A DNA stretch of 64,000 nucleotides from Solwaraspora sp. WMMD791. Its GTDB lineage: Bacteria > Actinomycetota > Actinomycetes > Mycobacteriales > Micromonosporaceae. The translations under genes were made by a program, and so were the position numbers. Location: the NCBI RefSeq assembly GCF_029581195.1, contig NZ_CP120737.1:434001-498000 (forward strand), in the 5' to 3' direction. Positions 40,506-51,500 of this stretch are shown here, piece by piece. Numbering within the stretch: the first letter of the stretch is position 1; each line of letters begins with the position of its first letter. The notes under the pieces are model-generated. The model saw only the letters and a list, made by a program, of their open reading frames with translations, had not been told where the DNA came from and searched no databases.

Positions 40506-43500
40506 ATGAGTACTGCACTCGAGCCGCGCGATCTGGTGATCGCCTACGACCCGTGCGGCCACATCGAGTCGAGCCCACGCATCGCTGGTGCGGTGCGCCG
40601 GGGCGGCGGAATCGGCGTGCTCGACCTGGCTGACGGGTCGGCACGCCCCATGCGGGCGTTGGACCAGCTCGTCGCCTGGTCCGCTGAGCCGGTCGCGGTC
40701 CGTGTACCGGCCAACTGCCTGGCCTCGCTCGACCAGGTCGAGCAGGTCACCGGCGGCCAGATCGACCTGGTGGTGGTCACCGGCGAACTGCCGTGGCGCC
40801 TCGACCAGCTGGTGGCCCGTTACCGGGTGCTCGCCGAAGTGACCAGTCTCACTGCCGCCCGTGCGGCGGTCGGGGCCGGCGTGCACGGCCTGATCGCCAG
40901 GGGCATGGAGTCCGGCGGCGAGGTCGGCGAGCTGAGCACCTTCATCCTGGTGCAACAGTTGGTGGCGGCCGACCTCGGCGTACCCGTCTGGGCCCTGGGC
41001 GGCATCGGTCCGCACACCGCCGCCGCCTGCGTGGCCGGCGGCGCGGCCGGCGTCGTGCTGGACACCCAGCTCGCGCTGATGCCCGAATCAGACCTGCCGA
41101 CGGACGTGATGGCCACGATCCGCCGGATGGACGGATCCGAGGCCGTCCTGGTCGACGGCTTCCGGGGCGTCGCCCGGACCCCCCGGCGGCCCGGCACGAC
41201 CGGTACGCCGCCCCGGGCCGACCTGCTGCCCGTCGGCCAGGACGGCTGGCTCGCCGCCGAGTTCCGTCGACGCTGGGCCGACAGCGCCGCCGCCGTACGG
41301 GGTCTGCGGGCCGCCATCGTCGAGGCCGTGACCGACGGCACCGCCGCCGACGTGCTGCGACCCGACGGCCCCCTGGCCCGGGCCCTGGGGTTGCGCGTGC
41401 CGGTCGCCCAAGGGCCGATGACCCGGGTCAGCGACGAGGCCGGCTTCGCCGCGGCGGTCGCCGCCGACGGAGCCTTGCCGTTCATCGCGCTGGCGCTGGC
41501 CACCGCCGAGCGTACCGAGGAGATGCTCACCGCGACCGCCGCCCGCCTCGGTGACCGACCGTGGGGTGTCGGCGTGCTCGGGTTCGCCCCCGACGACATC
41601 CGCACCGCGCAACTGGAGGTGATCAGGCGGGTCCGCCCCGGGTTCGCGATCATCGCTGGCGGGCGGCCGCCTCAGGCCAAGGAGCTGGAACGGGAAGGGA
41701 TCCGTACCTTCCTGCACGTGCCGTCGCCCGGCCTGCTGCGGCAGTTCCTACGGTCCGGGGCACGGCGGTTCATCTTCGAAGGCGCCGAATGTGGCGGTCA
41801 TGTCGGGCCACGGGCCAGCTTCCCGCTGTGGGAGGCGCAGCTGGCCGTCCTCGCCGAACATGTCGACGCCGTCCCGGCCGAGCAGGCCGCCGACCTGCAG
41901 GTGTTCTTCGCCGGTGGCATCCACGACGACCGCTCGGCGGCGATGGTCGCCGCCATGGCGGCACCACTGACCCGGCGCGGGGTGCAGGTCGGGGTGCTGA
42001 TGGGCACCGCCTACCTGTTCACCAACGAGGCGGTCGACCACGGCGCGATCCGTCCGGCGTTCTCCCGGATGGCCCGCTCGGCGACCCGTACCGCGCTGCT
42101 GGAGACCGCTCCTGGCCACGTCACCCGCTGTCTGCACAGCGACTTCGTCGACGACTTCCATGCCCTGCGGGTCGAGCTGGAGTCGGCCGGTCTGGCCAAC
42201 CGCCAGATCTGGGAGCACCTCGAACTGCTCAACGTCGGGCGGCTGCGGATCGCGAGCAAGGGCAAGAAACGCGACGGCGACGCCCTGGTCGACGTCGACG
42301 AGGCCACCCAGCTCAGCGAAGGGCTGTTCATGGCCGGGCAGGTCGCGGTGCTGCGCGACAGCGAGACGACCGTGGCCGAGCTGCACCGTACGGTCACCGA
42401 CCAGGCAGCGGCCTTCCACCAGAGCCGTGCCGGGGCGCTGCGCGACGCCTGGGCCGCGCCGGCACAGGAACAGGACGCCGCGCCGCTGGACATCGCCGTC
42501 GTCGGGATGGCCTGCATGCTGCCGAACTCGCCGGATCTGGCGGCCTTCTGGCGGACGGTGCTCGACAGCGTCGACGCCGTCACCGAGGTACCGCCACACC
42601 GTTGGAACCCGGACATCTACTACGCCCCCGAGGTCGGTCCCGGCCAGACCGGTCGGATCAGCGTCTCCAAGTGGGGCGGTTTCCTCGCCGAGGTGCCCTT
42701 CGACGCCATCGCGTACGGGATCCCGCCCGCCGCGTTGGCCAGCATCGACCCGACCCAGCTGCTGGCCCTGGAGGTCTCACACCGCGCCCTGGTCGACGCC
42801 GGCTACACCCCCGGTCGCGACGGTGTCGACCACTCCCGGACCGGTGTGATCTTCGGTGCCGAGGCCGGCAGCGACATGGGGCACGCCCAGACGCTGCGGA
42901 CGATGCTGCCGGCGTACCTGGCGGACGTCCCCGCGGAACTGGCCGACCAGCTGCCGACGGTGACCGAGGACTCGTTCCCCGGCATCCTGGCCAACGTCAT
43001 CGCCGGGCGGGTCGCCAACCGGCTCGACCTCGGCGGACCCAACTACACGGTCGACGCGGCGTGCGCCTCGTCGCTGGCCGCCATGGACGCGGCCTGCAAG
43101 GAACTCGCCTCCGGCGGCAGCGATCTGATGATCTGCGGTGGCGCGGACCTGCACAACGGCATCAACGACTATCTGATGTTCACCTCGGCGCACGCCCTGT
43201 CGCCGACCGGCCGCTGCCGGTCCTTCGACAGCACCGGCGACGGCATCGCGCTCGGCGAGGGCGTTGCCGCCGTCGTGCTCAAGCGGCTGTCCGACGCCGA
43301 GCGGGACGGGGACCGGATCTACGCGGTGATCAAGGGCCTGGGCGGCTCCAGCGACGGCCGGGCACTCGGCCTGACCGCACCACGGGCGGACGGCCAGCGG
43401 CGGGCGTTGGACCGCGCGTACCGGCAGGCCGGGGTGTCCCCGGCGCAGGTCGGCCTGATCGAGGCGCACGGCACCGGGACCGTCGTCGGTGACCGCACCG

Positions 43501-46500
43501 AGCTGGAGACGTTGACCACCGTGTTCAACGAGGCCGGCGCGGCACCGGGCAGCTGCACCCTCGGCTCGGTCAAGTCGCAGATCGGCCACACCAAGTGCGT
43601 CGCCGGACTCGCCGGTCTGATCAAGGCATCGCTGGCGCTGTACACCGGGGTACGCCCACCGACCCTGCACCTGACCCGGCCGAATCCGGCCTGGCACCCC
43701 GACCACAGCCCGTTCGCCTTCTACACCCAGGCCCGGCCGTGGGCGACGCCGGCGGCCGAGCGGATCGCCGGGGTGAGCGCGTTCGGCTTCGGCGGCACCA
43801 ACTTCCACGCGGTGCTCGCCGCGTACCCCAACGCCCCGGAGCCCCGGCACGCCCGGGACGACTGGCCGGCCGAGCTGTTCTGCTTCCGCGCCGGCGACCG
43901 GGCCGGTGCCCAGCCGGGCATCCGGCAGCTGCTGGCCACCATCGACACCCGCGACGCCATGGGCCGGCGCTGGCGGCTGCGTGACCTCGCCGCTGCCCAG
44001 TCCCGCGAGTGCGAGACCCGCTCCGGCCCCGTGCAGGTCGCCGTCGTTGCCAGCGACCTCGACGAACTCGCCGGCCTGCTGCGGCGGGCGCTCGACGGCG
44101 ACCACGACCCGGCTAGCGGCCTGCACCAGCCGGCCGCCACCCACACCGGCGGCAAGGTCGCGTTCCTGTTCCCGGGCCAGGGCAGCCAACGGCCCGGTGC
44201 TCTGGCCGACCTGTTCGTGGCCTTCCCCGAGCTGCGCCGGTTCCTCGACCTCGGCCGTGATCTGGCCGGTCCGCTGTTCCCACCGGCCGCCTTCGACCCC
44301 GACGGTGACCGTGGCCAGCAGGAGCGGGTCCGCGACACCCGGGTCGCACAACCGGTGCTGGGAATCGGCGGGCTGGCCATGCACCACCTGCTCGGCCGGG
44401 TCAACGTGCGTCCCGACCTGGCCGGCGGACACAGCTACGGCGAACTGGTCGCCCTCTGCGTCGCCGGCGCGTTCGACGACCGTACCCTGCTGGCGCTGAG
44501 CCGGCAGCGGGCCGAGGCGATCCTCGCGGCGGCCGGTACCGATCCCGGCACCATGGCGGCGGTCGCCGCCACCGCTGACCGGATCAGCGAGGTCCTGTCA
44601 GCGGCGGGACTGTCCGACGAGGTCGTCCTGGCCAACCACAACGGGCCACAGCAGGTGGTGATCTCCGGACCCACCTCGGCGGTGCGTCAGGCGGTGACCG
44701 CGCTCAAGGCGGGCGGTGTCTCAGCGCGGCCGATCCCGGTGGCCTGCGCGTTCCACAGCCCGGTAGTGGCCGGCGGCGTGCCGGCCTTCCGGTCCGTCCT
44801 GGCCGGGCACCGGGTGGCCGCGCCGGCTTTCCCGGTCTGGTCGAACCGCACGGCCGACAGCTATCCGACCAACCCCGAGGCGGTACGCGACGAGCTGGCC
44901 GGCCAGATCGCCGCGCCGGTGCGGTTCGTCGACGAGATCGAGTCGATGTACGCCGCCGGCGCCCGGATCTTCGTCGAGGCCGGCCCGGGCAAGGTTCTCA
45001 GTCGGCTGGTCGACGCCGTACTGGGCGACCGGCCGCATCTGGCCGTGGCCGTCGAGGGACGGCGCACCGGCGGGCTGCGCGGTTTCCTGTCCACCCTCGC
45101 CGAGCTGGCGTGCGCCGGTGTCCCGGTGCAGACCGACTGGCTGTTCCGTGGCCGCCGGATCGCCGAGGTCACCGCGTCAGCCTCGTCGAGCCGGCCGATC
45201 TGGACGGTCGACGGGCAGCTGGTACGCGACCAGCACGGCCGGCCGCTGCCTGGCGGCATGACGCCTCCCCGACAAATCAAGGAGCTGTCGATGACTGCAT
45301 CCACCGAGGCCGGAAACGGCCATGCTCACGGCAACGTGTCCGGTGACGGTAACGGCAACGGTGTCACGCACGTGGCCGGCAACGGTAACGGCAACGGTGT
45401 CACGCACGTGGCCGGCAACGGTAACGGCAACGGCGTCGCGCACGTGGCCGACAACGGCAACGGGATCAGCCATCCTCTGGGCGCCGGTGACGGTGTCCGG
45501 CACGTCGCCGGCGCCATGGCCGGCTACCGGGACGGGCGCGACGAACTGATCAGCGAGTTCCTGCGGACGAGTCGGGACCTGATCGCCTCCCAGCGGGACG
45601 TGCTGCTGGCGTACTTCGGGGAGCGGCCGGCAGCCGGCAACGGGTGGGTCGAACCCGCGGCGTACCAGTCGATGGTTGCCCAGCCGGCGATCGCCGCGCC
45701 GAGCCGCTATCCCGAGGTGGTGGTGCCGCCCAGCGCGCCCCCGGTGACGGACGTGCCGGACGTGCCGGCCATCCCGGCGTCGCCTGCCGTCTCGTCGGCT
45801 CCGCCGGCACCCGCGGTCCGCTCGGCTCCACCGGCACCCGCCGTCCAGCCCGCTGCGGTGCCGCGTGCGGAGGTGGCCGCGGTCACGACGGTCCACGGCA
45901 GCGCCGTACCGGCCGTGGCCGCCAAGCCGGTAGCGGCCCCTACGGGCCTGGTATCGACGGCAGCGACGGTGACCGCGACGGTCGCGGTACGGCCGTCGGT
46001 GCCGTCGGTGGAGGTGGCGCAGTTCCAGGAGGCGATCCTGGCGGTGTTGAGTGAGCGGACCGGGTATCCGGTGGATCTGATCGAGTTGGATCTGGATCTT
46101 GAGGCGGATCTGAGTATCGATTCGATCAAGCGGGCTGAGGTCGCGGGTGAGGTGGCGACCCGGTTGCGGTTGTCGGTGGATGGTGACGAGTCGGAGTTGG
46201 AGGATCTGGTGCGGGCCCGGACGGTCCGGACCATGGTGGCTTGGCTGGCCGAGAAGATGGCGGCTGCACCCACCGCCGTCGCATCGCCGGCGCCGGTGAC
46301 CGCACCTGATCCGGCACCTGTCGTCACGGCACCTGTCGTCACGGCACCTGCGGTCTCCGTGCCGACGCCGACGCCGGCTGCGGCACCGGTTCCGGCGTCG
46401 GTGCCGTCGGTGGAGGTGGCGCAGTTCCAGGAGGCGATCCTGGCGGTGTTGAGTGAGCGGACCGGGTATCCGGTGGATCTGATCGAGTTGGATCTGGATC

Positions 46501-48566
46501 TTGAGGCGGATCTGAGTATCGATTCGATCAAGCGGGCTGAGGTCGCGGGTGAGGTGGCGACCCGGTTGCGGTTGTCGGTGGATGGTGACGAGTCGGAGTT
46601 GGAGGATCTGGTGCGGGCCCGGACGGTCCGGACCATGGTGGCTTGGCTGGCCGAGAAGATGGCGGCTGCACCCACCGCCGTCGCATCGCCGGCGCCGGTG
46701 ACCGCACCTGATCCGGCACCTGTCGTCACGGCACCTGCGGTCTCCGCGCCGACGCCGACGCCGGCTGCGGCACCGGTTCCGGCGTCGGTGCCGTCGGTGG
46801 AGGTGGCGCAGTTCCAGGAGGCGATCCTGGCGGTGTTGAGTGAGCGGACCGGGTATCCGGTGGATCTGATCGAGTTGGATCTGGATCTTGAGGCGGATCT
46901 GAGTATCGATTCGATCAAGCGGGCTGAGGTCGCGGGTGAGGTGGCGACCCGGTTGCGGTTGTCGGTGGATGGTGACGAGTCGGAGTTGGAGGATCTGGTG
47001 CGGGCCCGGACGGTCCGGACCATGGTGGCTTGGCTGGCCGAGAAGATGGCGGCCGACCAGGCACCCGAGGCGGCTCCCGCAGCGTCGGCTGCCGTGCCTG
47101 CCGGCCCCGACCGCGGTACCGCGCCCCGTCGACTCGTCGCTCGGCCGGTGCCGGCCACCGGCGCGGTCGTCGCGCCCGAGGCCCTCGCCGGCGCCCGGTT
47201 CCTGATCACCGGAGGGTCACCGGCGCTGGCACCGCTGGCCGAGCAGCTCGCCCAGCGTGGCGCGGCAGGTGCCACCGGATCGATCCACGCCGGCGGAGCG
47301 GACCAGGTGGCCGGCTACGACGGCGTGATCATCCTGGACGGGCTGAGCGACAGCGGCGGACCGCTGCTGCCCGGCATCTTCCCGTTCATCAAGCAGGCCC
47401 TCGCCGCAGGTGTGCGGTGGCTGGTCGCCGCCGGCACCGCAGGTCCGCGTACCGACGGGTTCGCCGGTCTTTTCCGCACCATCAGCCGTGAGTACCCGCA
47501 GGTCTCGGCGACCTACCTGGAAGTACCGGCGGGCGCCGACCACAGCCGTCTCGCCACCGGTCTGGTCACCGAACTGCTCAGCGGTGGGCAGACCCCGATC
47601 GTCACCTGGTCGACGACCGGGCGGCAGACCGTCGACCTGACCTCGGTCGATCTCGGCCCGCTCGCCGCAGGCGGTGCCGGGCCCGCCGGTGACGGTGCCG
47701 CCGAGGCCCAGGCGATCGGTCTGGACCAGGACTCGGTGGTGGTGCTGGTCGGCGGTGCCCGAGGCATCACCCCCTGGTTCGCCCGCACTCTGGCCGCCGC
47801 AAGCCGGTGCCGCATCGAACTGGTCGGCCGGACCCCGCTGCCGGAGGAGACGGAACCCCCGGCGTTGGCCGCCGCTGCGGACAAGCCGGCGCTGCGGGCC
47901 GCGCTGGTGGCCCAGGGGATGCGGGCACCGGCGGAGATCGATCGCGCGGCGACCGCGATCCTCGCCGCCCGGGAGGTCCGCGCGACCCTGGACGAGCTTC
48001 GGGAACTCGGCAGTCAGGTGCGCTACCACAGCCTCGACGTCACCGACGCCGACGCCACCCGGCAACTGCTCAAGGAGATCCAGGGCGAGCGGGGACGCAT
48101 CGACGGTCTGGTCTACGCGGCCGGCCGGATCGAGGACAAGCTGATCGCCGAGAAGGACCCCGCGTCGTTCGACCGGGTGTTCCAGACGAAGGTGCAGGGC
48201 GCGGTGACGGTGCTCGACGCACTGCGCGACGGTGCCGACCCGCGTTTCGTGGTGCTGTTCGGCAGCATCGCGGCTGCGTACGGCAACCGGGGTCAGAGCG
48301 ACTACGCCGCCGCCAACGACGCGCTCGACCGGATCGGCGGCCGCTGGGCAGCCGACACCGGCGTGCGCTGCCTGACCGTGCACTGGGGCCCATGGGCGCC
48401 GGGCTCCGTACACGGCGGGATGGTCAGCGCGGAACTGAGCCGGGAGTACGCCCGCCGGGGCATCGACCTGATCGATCCCGAGGAAGGCGCGCTGAGTCTG
48501 CTGCGTGAACTCGCCTGGGGCGACCCGGCGGTCACCTCCGTGGTCTACACCGCCTCGGGATGGTGA
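40506..48566 (+). CDS. Iterative PUFA/glycolipid-type synthase 1: ER-ER-KS-AT-(ACP)3-KR
   Basis: A 2686-residue multi-domain synthase. Domain order: a nitronate-monooxygenase-like barrel (about 1-230), a second and complete barrel (about 298-640) with ECGGHVGP and catalytic His 432, resembling PfaD-type trans-enoyl reductases. KS (662-1100) has Cys 853 in DAACASS plus both His motifs EAHGTG and KSQIGHT. AT (1215-1510) has FPGQGSQ and Ser 1310 in GHSYGEL. A 12-residue repeat linker precedes three ACPs (Ser 1873, 2007, 2136). KR (2410-2680) has GGARGIT, Ser 2587 and Tyr 2600. It iteratively elongates and reduces an acyl chain. GGGAG lies 5 nt before the ATG. It overlaps synthase 2 by 7 nt. Confidence 0.9.
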   Translation: MSTALEPRDLVIAYDPCGHIESSPRIAGAVRRGGGIGVLDLADGSARPMRALDQLVAWSAEPVAVRVPANCLASLDQVEQVTGGQIDLVVVTGELPWRLDQLVARYRVLAEVTSLTAARAAVGAGVHGLIARGMESGGEVGELSTFILVQQLVAADLGVPVWALGGIGPHTAAACVAGGAAGVVLDTQLALMPESDLPTDVMATIRRMDGSEAVLVDGFRGVARTPRRPGTTGTPPRADLLPVGQDGWLAAEFRRRWADSAAAVRGLRAAIVEAVTDGTAADVLRPDGPLARALGLRVPVAQGPMTRVSDEAGFAAAVAADGALPFIALALATAERTEEMLTATAARLGDRPWGVGVLGFAPDDIRTAQLEVIRRVRPGFAIIAGGRPPQAKELEREGIRTFLHVPSPGLLRQFLRSGARRFIFEGAECGGHVGPRASFPLWEAQLAVLAEHVDAVPAEQAADLQVFFAGGIHDDRSAAMVAAMAAPLTRRGVQVGVLMGTAYLFTNEAVDHGAIRPAFSRMARSATRTALLETAPGHVTRCLHSDFVDDFHALRVELESAGLANRQIWEHLELLNVGRLRIASKGKKRDGDALVDVDEATQLSEGLFMAGQVAVLRDSETTVAELHRTVTDQAAAFHQSRAGALRDAWAAPAQEQDAAPLDIAVVGMACMLPNSPDLAAFWRTVLDSVDAVTEVPPHRWNPDIYYAPEVGPGQTGRISVSKWGGFLAEVPFDAIAYGIPPAALASIDPTQLLALEVSHRALVDAGYTPGRDGVDHSRTGVIFGAEAGSDMGHAQTLRTMLPAYLADVPAELADQLPTVTEDSFPGILANVIAGRVANRLDLGGPNYTVDAACASSLAAMDAACKELASGGSDLMICGGADLHNGINDYLMFTSAHALSPTGRCRSFDSTGDGIALGEGVAAVVLKRLSDAERDGDRIYAVIKGLGGSSDGRALGLTAPRADGQRRALDRAYRQAGVSPAQVGLIEAHGTGTVVGDRTELETLTTVFNEAGAAPGSCTLGSVKSQIGHTKCVAGLAGLIKASLALYTGVRPPTLHLTRPNPAWHPDHSPFAFYTQARPWATPAAERIAGVSAFGFGGTNFHAVLAAYPNAPEPRHARDDWPAELFCFRAGDRAGAQPGIRQLLATIDTRDAMGRRWRLRDLAAAQSRECETRSGPVQVAVVASDLDELAGLLRRALDGDHDPASGLHQPAATHTGGKVAFLFPGQGSQRPGALADLFVAFPELRRFLDLGRDLAGPLFPPAAFDPDGDRGQQERVRDTRVAQPVLGIGGLAMHHLLGRVNVRPDLAGGHSYGELVALCVAGAFDDRTLLALSRQRAEAILAAAGTDPGTMAAVAATADRISEVLSAAGLSDEVVLANHNGPQQVVISGPTSAVRQAVTALKAGGVSARPIPVACAFHSPVVAGGVPAFRSVLAGHRVAAPAFPVWSNRTADSYPTNPEAVRDELAGQIAAPVRFVDEIESMYAAGARIFVEAGPGKVLSRLVDAVLGDRPHLAVAVEGRRTGGLRGFLSTLAELACAGVPVQTDWLFRGRRIAEVTASASSSRPIWTVDGQLVRDQHGRPLPGGMTPPRQIKELSMTASTEAGNGHAHGNVSGDGNGNGVTHVAGNGNGNGVTHVAGNGNGNGVAHVADNGNGISHPLGAGDGVRHVAGAMAGYRDGRDELISEFLRTSRDLIASQRDVLLAYFGERPAAGNGWVEPAAYQSMVAQPAIAAPSRYPEVVVPPSAPPVTDVPDVPAIPASPAVSSAPPAPAVRSAPPAPAVQPAAVPRAEVAAVTTVHGSAVPAVAAKPVAAPTGLVSTAATVTATVAVRPSVPSVEVAQFQEAILAVLSERTGYPVDLIELDLDLEADLSIDSIKRAEVAGEVATRLRLSVDGDESELEDLVRARTVRTMVAWLAEKMAAAPTAVASPAPVTAPDPAPVVTAPVVTAPAVSVPTPTPAAAPVPASVPSVEVAQFQEAILAVLSERTGYPVDLIELDLDLEADLSIDSIKRAEVAGEVATRLRLSVDGDESELEDLVRARTVRTMVAWLAEKMAAAPTAVASPAPVTAPDPAPVVTAPAVSAPTPTPAAAPVPASVPSVEVAQFQEAILAVLSERTGYPVDLIELDLDLEADLSIDSIKRAEVAGEVATRLRLSVDGDESELEDLVRARTVRTMVAWLAEKMAADQAPEAAPAASAAVPAGPDRGTAPRRLVARPVPATGAVVAPEALAGARFLITGGSPALAPLAEQLAQRGAAGATGSIHAGGADQVAGYDGVIILDGLSDSGGPLLPGIFPFIKQALAAGVRWLVAAGTAGPRTDGFAGLFRTISREYPQVSATYLEVPAGADHSRLATGLVTELLSGGQTPIVTWSTTGRQTVDLTSVDLGPLAAGGAGPAGDGAAEAQAIGLDQDSVVVLVGGARGITPWFARTLAAASRCRIELVGRTPLPEETEPPALAAAADKPALRAALVAQGMRAPAEIDRAATAILAAREVRATLDELRELGSQVRYHSLDVTDADATRQLLKEIQGERGRIDGLVYAAGRIEDKLIAEKDPASFDRVFQTKVQGAVTVLDALRDGADPRFVVLFGSIAAAYGNRGQSDYAAANDALDRIGGRWAADTGVRCLTVHWGPWAPGSVHGGMVSAELSREYARRGIDLIDPEEGALSLLRELAWGDPAVTSVVYTASGW
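45348..45455 (+). repeat. Three tandem 36-bp repeats (12-aa unit) in synthase 1
   Basis: Units 45348-45383, 45384-45419 and 45420-45455 encode GNGNGVTHVAGN-type 12-mers; the first two are identical in amino acids and nearly identical in DNA. They form a flexible linker between AT and the ACP series. Equal-length in-frame copies point to recent slippage or recombination. Confidence 0.85.
45999..47049 (+). repeat. Three DNA-identical ACP repeats
   Basis: Starting at 45999, 46401 and 46788, the ACP cores are the same at DNA level over about 260 bp each; periods are 402 and 387 bp, the difference being 15 bp (VVTAP) in the linker. Codons in these cores use many GAT, TTG, AGT and CTT, unlike the GAC/CTG/AGC habit of flanking domains. 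Identity at silent sites indicates recent duplication or ongoing gene conversion. Confidence 0.9.
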
Positions 48567-51500
48567 ACCGGATGTCGGACCTGACTGACCCCCACCAGAC
48601 CATCGCGATCGTCGGCATGGCGGCGCTGATGCCCGGTGCCCCCGACCTCGACGCCTACTGGCGTAACCTGGTCGACGGCGTCGACGCCATCACCGACGTG
48701 CCGCCGCACCGGTGGGACGACGAGTTCTACGATCCGGAGCAGGCCCACCGACCGGACCGGTTGTACTGCCGGCGGGGTGGCTTCGTCGACGACTTCGCCA
48801 CCTTCGAGCCACTGCGGTTCGGCATCATGCCGACCTCGATCGGCGACATCGAACCGGACCAGCTGATCACCCTGCAGGTGGCGGCCGCCGCGATCGACGA
48901 CGCCGGCGGCCAGGACCGCCTGCCGGATCGGGACCGGATCGGCGTACTGCTCGGCCGGGGCGGGATCCTGAGCCCGGCACAGGCGCGGTACGCCCAGCGG
49001 GTCCGGATGTCCAGCCAGGTCATCGGCATCCTCAAGGAGCTGATCCCCGACCTGCCGCCGGAGAGTCTCGACCGGGTCCGGCGCAAGTTCGACGAACGGC
49101 TCGGCCCGCAGCAACCTGAGGGCACGATCGGGCTGGTGCCCAACCTCGCCGCCTCCCGGGTGGCGAACCGGCTGAACCTCCGTGGTCCCTCGTACACCAT
49201 CGACGCCGCCTGCGCCTCGTCGCTGATCGCGGTCGACCAGGGCATGACCGAACTGCGGGCCGGCCGGTTGGACGCGGTGCTCGCCGGCGGTGTGCACCAC
49301 GTGCACGACATCAGCTTCTGGTCGGTGTTCAGCCAGCTCCGGGCGCTGTCCCGGCAGGGTGAGATCCGTCCGTTCGACTCGTCGGCCGACGGCCTGCTGA
49401 TCGGTGAGGGCACCGGGATCGTGGTGCTGAAACGGCTGGCCGACGCGCTGGACGCCGGTGACCGGGTGTACGCGGTGATCCGTGGCAGCGGCGTCTCCAG
49501 CGACGGTCGGTCGGCGAGCATGTTCAACCCGGCGAGCAGCGGACAGTCGCTGGCCATCCGGCGGGCCTGGCAGGCCGCCGGGCTGGATCCGACCGCGCCG
49601 GACGCGCTCGGCCTGCTCGAGGCGCACGGCACCGGCACGCCGACCGGGGACGCCGCCGAACTGGTCACCGTCGCCGAGGTGTTCGGTGGGTACCAGGGTG
49701 GGCCACGGCCGGTGATCGGCTCGGTCAAGTCGATGATCGGGCACACCATGCCGGCGGCCGGGATCGCCGGTCTGATCAAGGCGACCCTCGCCGTGCACCG
49801 GGGTGTCCTGCCACCCACCCTGCACTGTGGGCAGCCACGGGAGGAGATGGCCGCGACCCGGTTCGCGCCGATCGCCGCCGCCCAGCCGTGGGAGAGCGAC
49901 GGACCGCGTCGGGCCGGGGTCAACGCGTTCGGCTTCGGTGGGATCAACGCCCACCTCATCGTCGAACAGCCGCCGTCCGCCCCGTCGGCCTGGGCGGCCG
50001 TGCCGAACGGTACGGCCGGCCAACCGGCCCGCCCGGCCGCCGTCGAGGTCGCCGAGCCGGACCAGGTGGTGTGGTTGGCCGCCGCCGATCCGGCCGGCCT
50101 CGCCGCGCTGCTGGACCGCGACGATTCGGTGGTACGGCGTGACGGTGCCGCGTTCGCCGAGGGTCCGCAGGCCCACGCCGCGCCGCCGTGCCGGATCGGG
50201 GTGGTGGACCCGACCGACAAGCGGCTGGCCACCGCCCGCCGCGCGGTGAGTCGGGGGGAGCCCTGGCGGGGCGCCCGGGACATCTGGTTCACCACGGCTC
50301 CGCTGCTGACCGCCGGCGGGAAACTGGCGTTCGTGTTTCCCGGCCTGGAGGCCGAGTTCACTCCACGTACCAAGGATCTGGCCGCGCACTTCGGTCTGGC
50401 GGACCGGGAGTGGTCCGCCGCTGACCTGGGCCGGCACGGTGCCGGTCTGATCGAGGTGGGCAAGTTCCTCGACGAGGTGCTCGGCCGGATCGGGATCCGC
50501 CCGGACGCGGTCGCCGGGCACAGCATCGGTGAGTGGTCTGCGGCGGCGGTGACCGGGCAGGTCAGTACCACCGACATGGACGGCTTCCTCAAGTTGTTCG
50601 ATGCCGATTCGGTCGCGGTGTCCGGCTACGTCTTCGCCGCTGTCGGCGCCGGTGCCGACCAGGTGACGCCGGTGCTCGGCGACTATCCGGGAGTGGTCCT
50701 GTCGCACGACAACGCGCCCGCGCAGTCGGTGGTCAACGGCCCCGAGGAGCAGGTCGACCAGCTGGTGAACGAACTACGTCGGCGCAACGTGCTGTGTCAG
50801 AAGTTGCCGTTCCGGTCGGCCTTCCACACCCCGGCGTTCGCCGACGGGTTGCGGTCGATCGGGGCCGCCCTGCAGTCCTGGCGGGTGCATCCGACGACGG
50901 TCCCGGTCTGGTCGGCGACCCTGGCGGCGCCGTTCCCCACCGACGAGCAGCAGGTCAACCAGATCTTCGTCCGGCACATGATGGAGCCGGTCTGGTTCCG
51001 GCAGCTGACCGCCGCGATGTACGACGCCGGTTTCCGGGTCTTCCTGCAGGTCGGCGCGGGACAGCTGGCATCGTTGGTCAGCGACAACCTGCGGGGTCGG
51101 GAACATCTCGCCATGCCGGTCAACGTGGGTCACCGTACCGGTCTCGACCAGCTGCGCCGGGTCGCCACCGCGCTGTGGGTGGAGGGTGCGGCACCAGACC
51201 TGCGGGTGCTGCGGCCACCCGCCGCAGCCGCCGCCCCGGCGACGCCGGCACCGGCTGCTCCGGCGCGTCGTGGGCCGAAGATCCAGCTGGACCTGGGCGG
51301 TCCGTTGGTGCGCCTCGGACCGGGTGCAGACACCCTGCTCGGCCTGGCCGACCGGCCGACGCACCAGTCGTCCGGCCCGCCGGTCGGCCAGGCGCGGCCG
51401 CCGGCCAGCGCCGCGCAGGAACCACCCGTACCGCCGGTCGGGCCCCGCCCCTCGGCCGAAACCGAGCCGTCGGTCGCCGCGCAGCCGTCGGTCGCCACGC

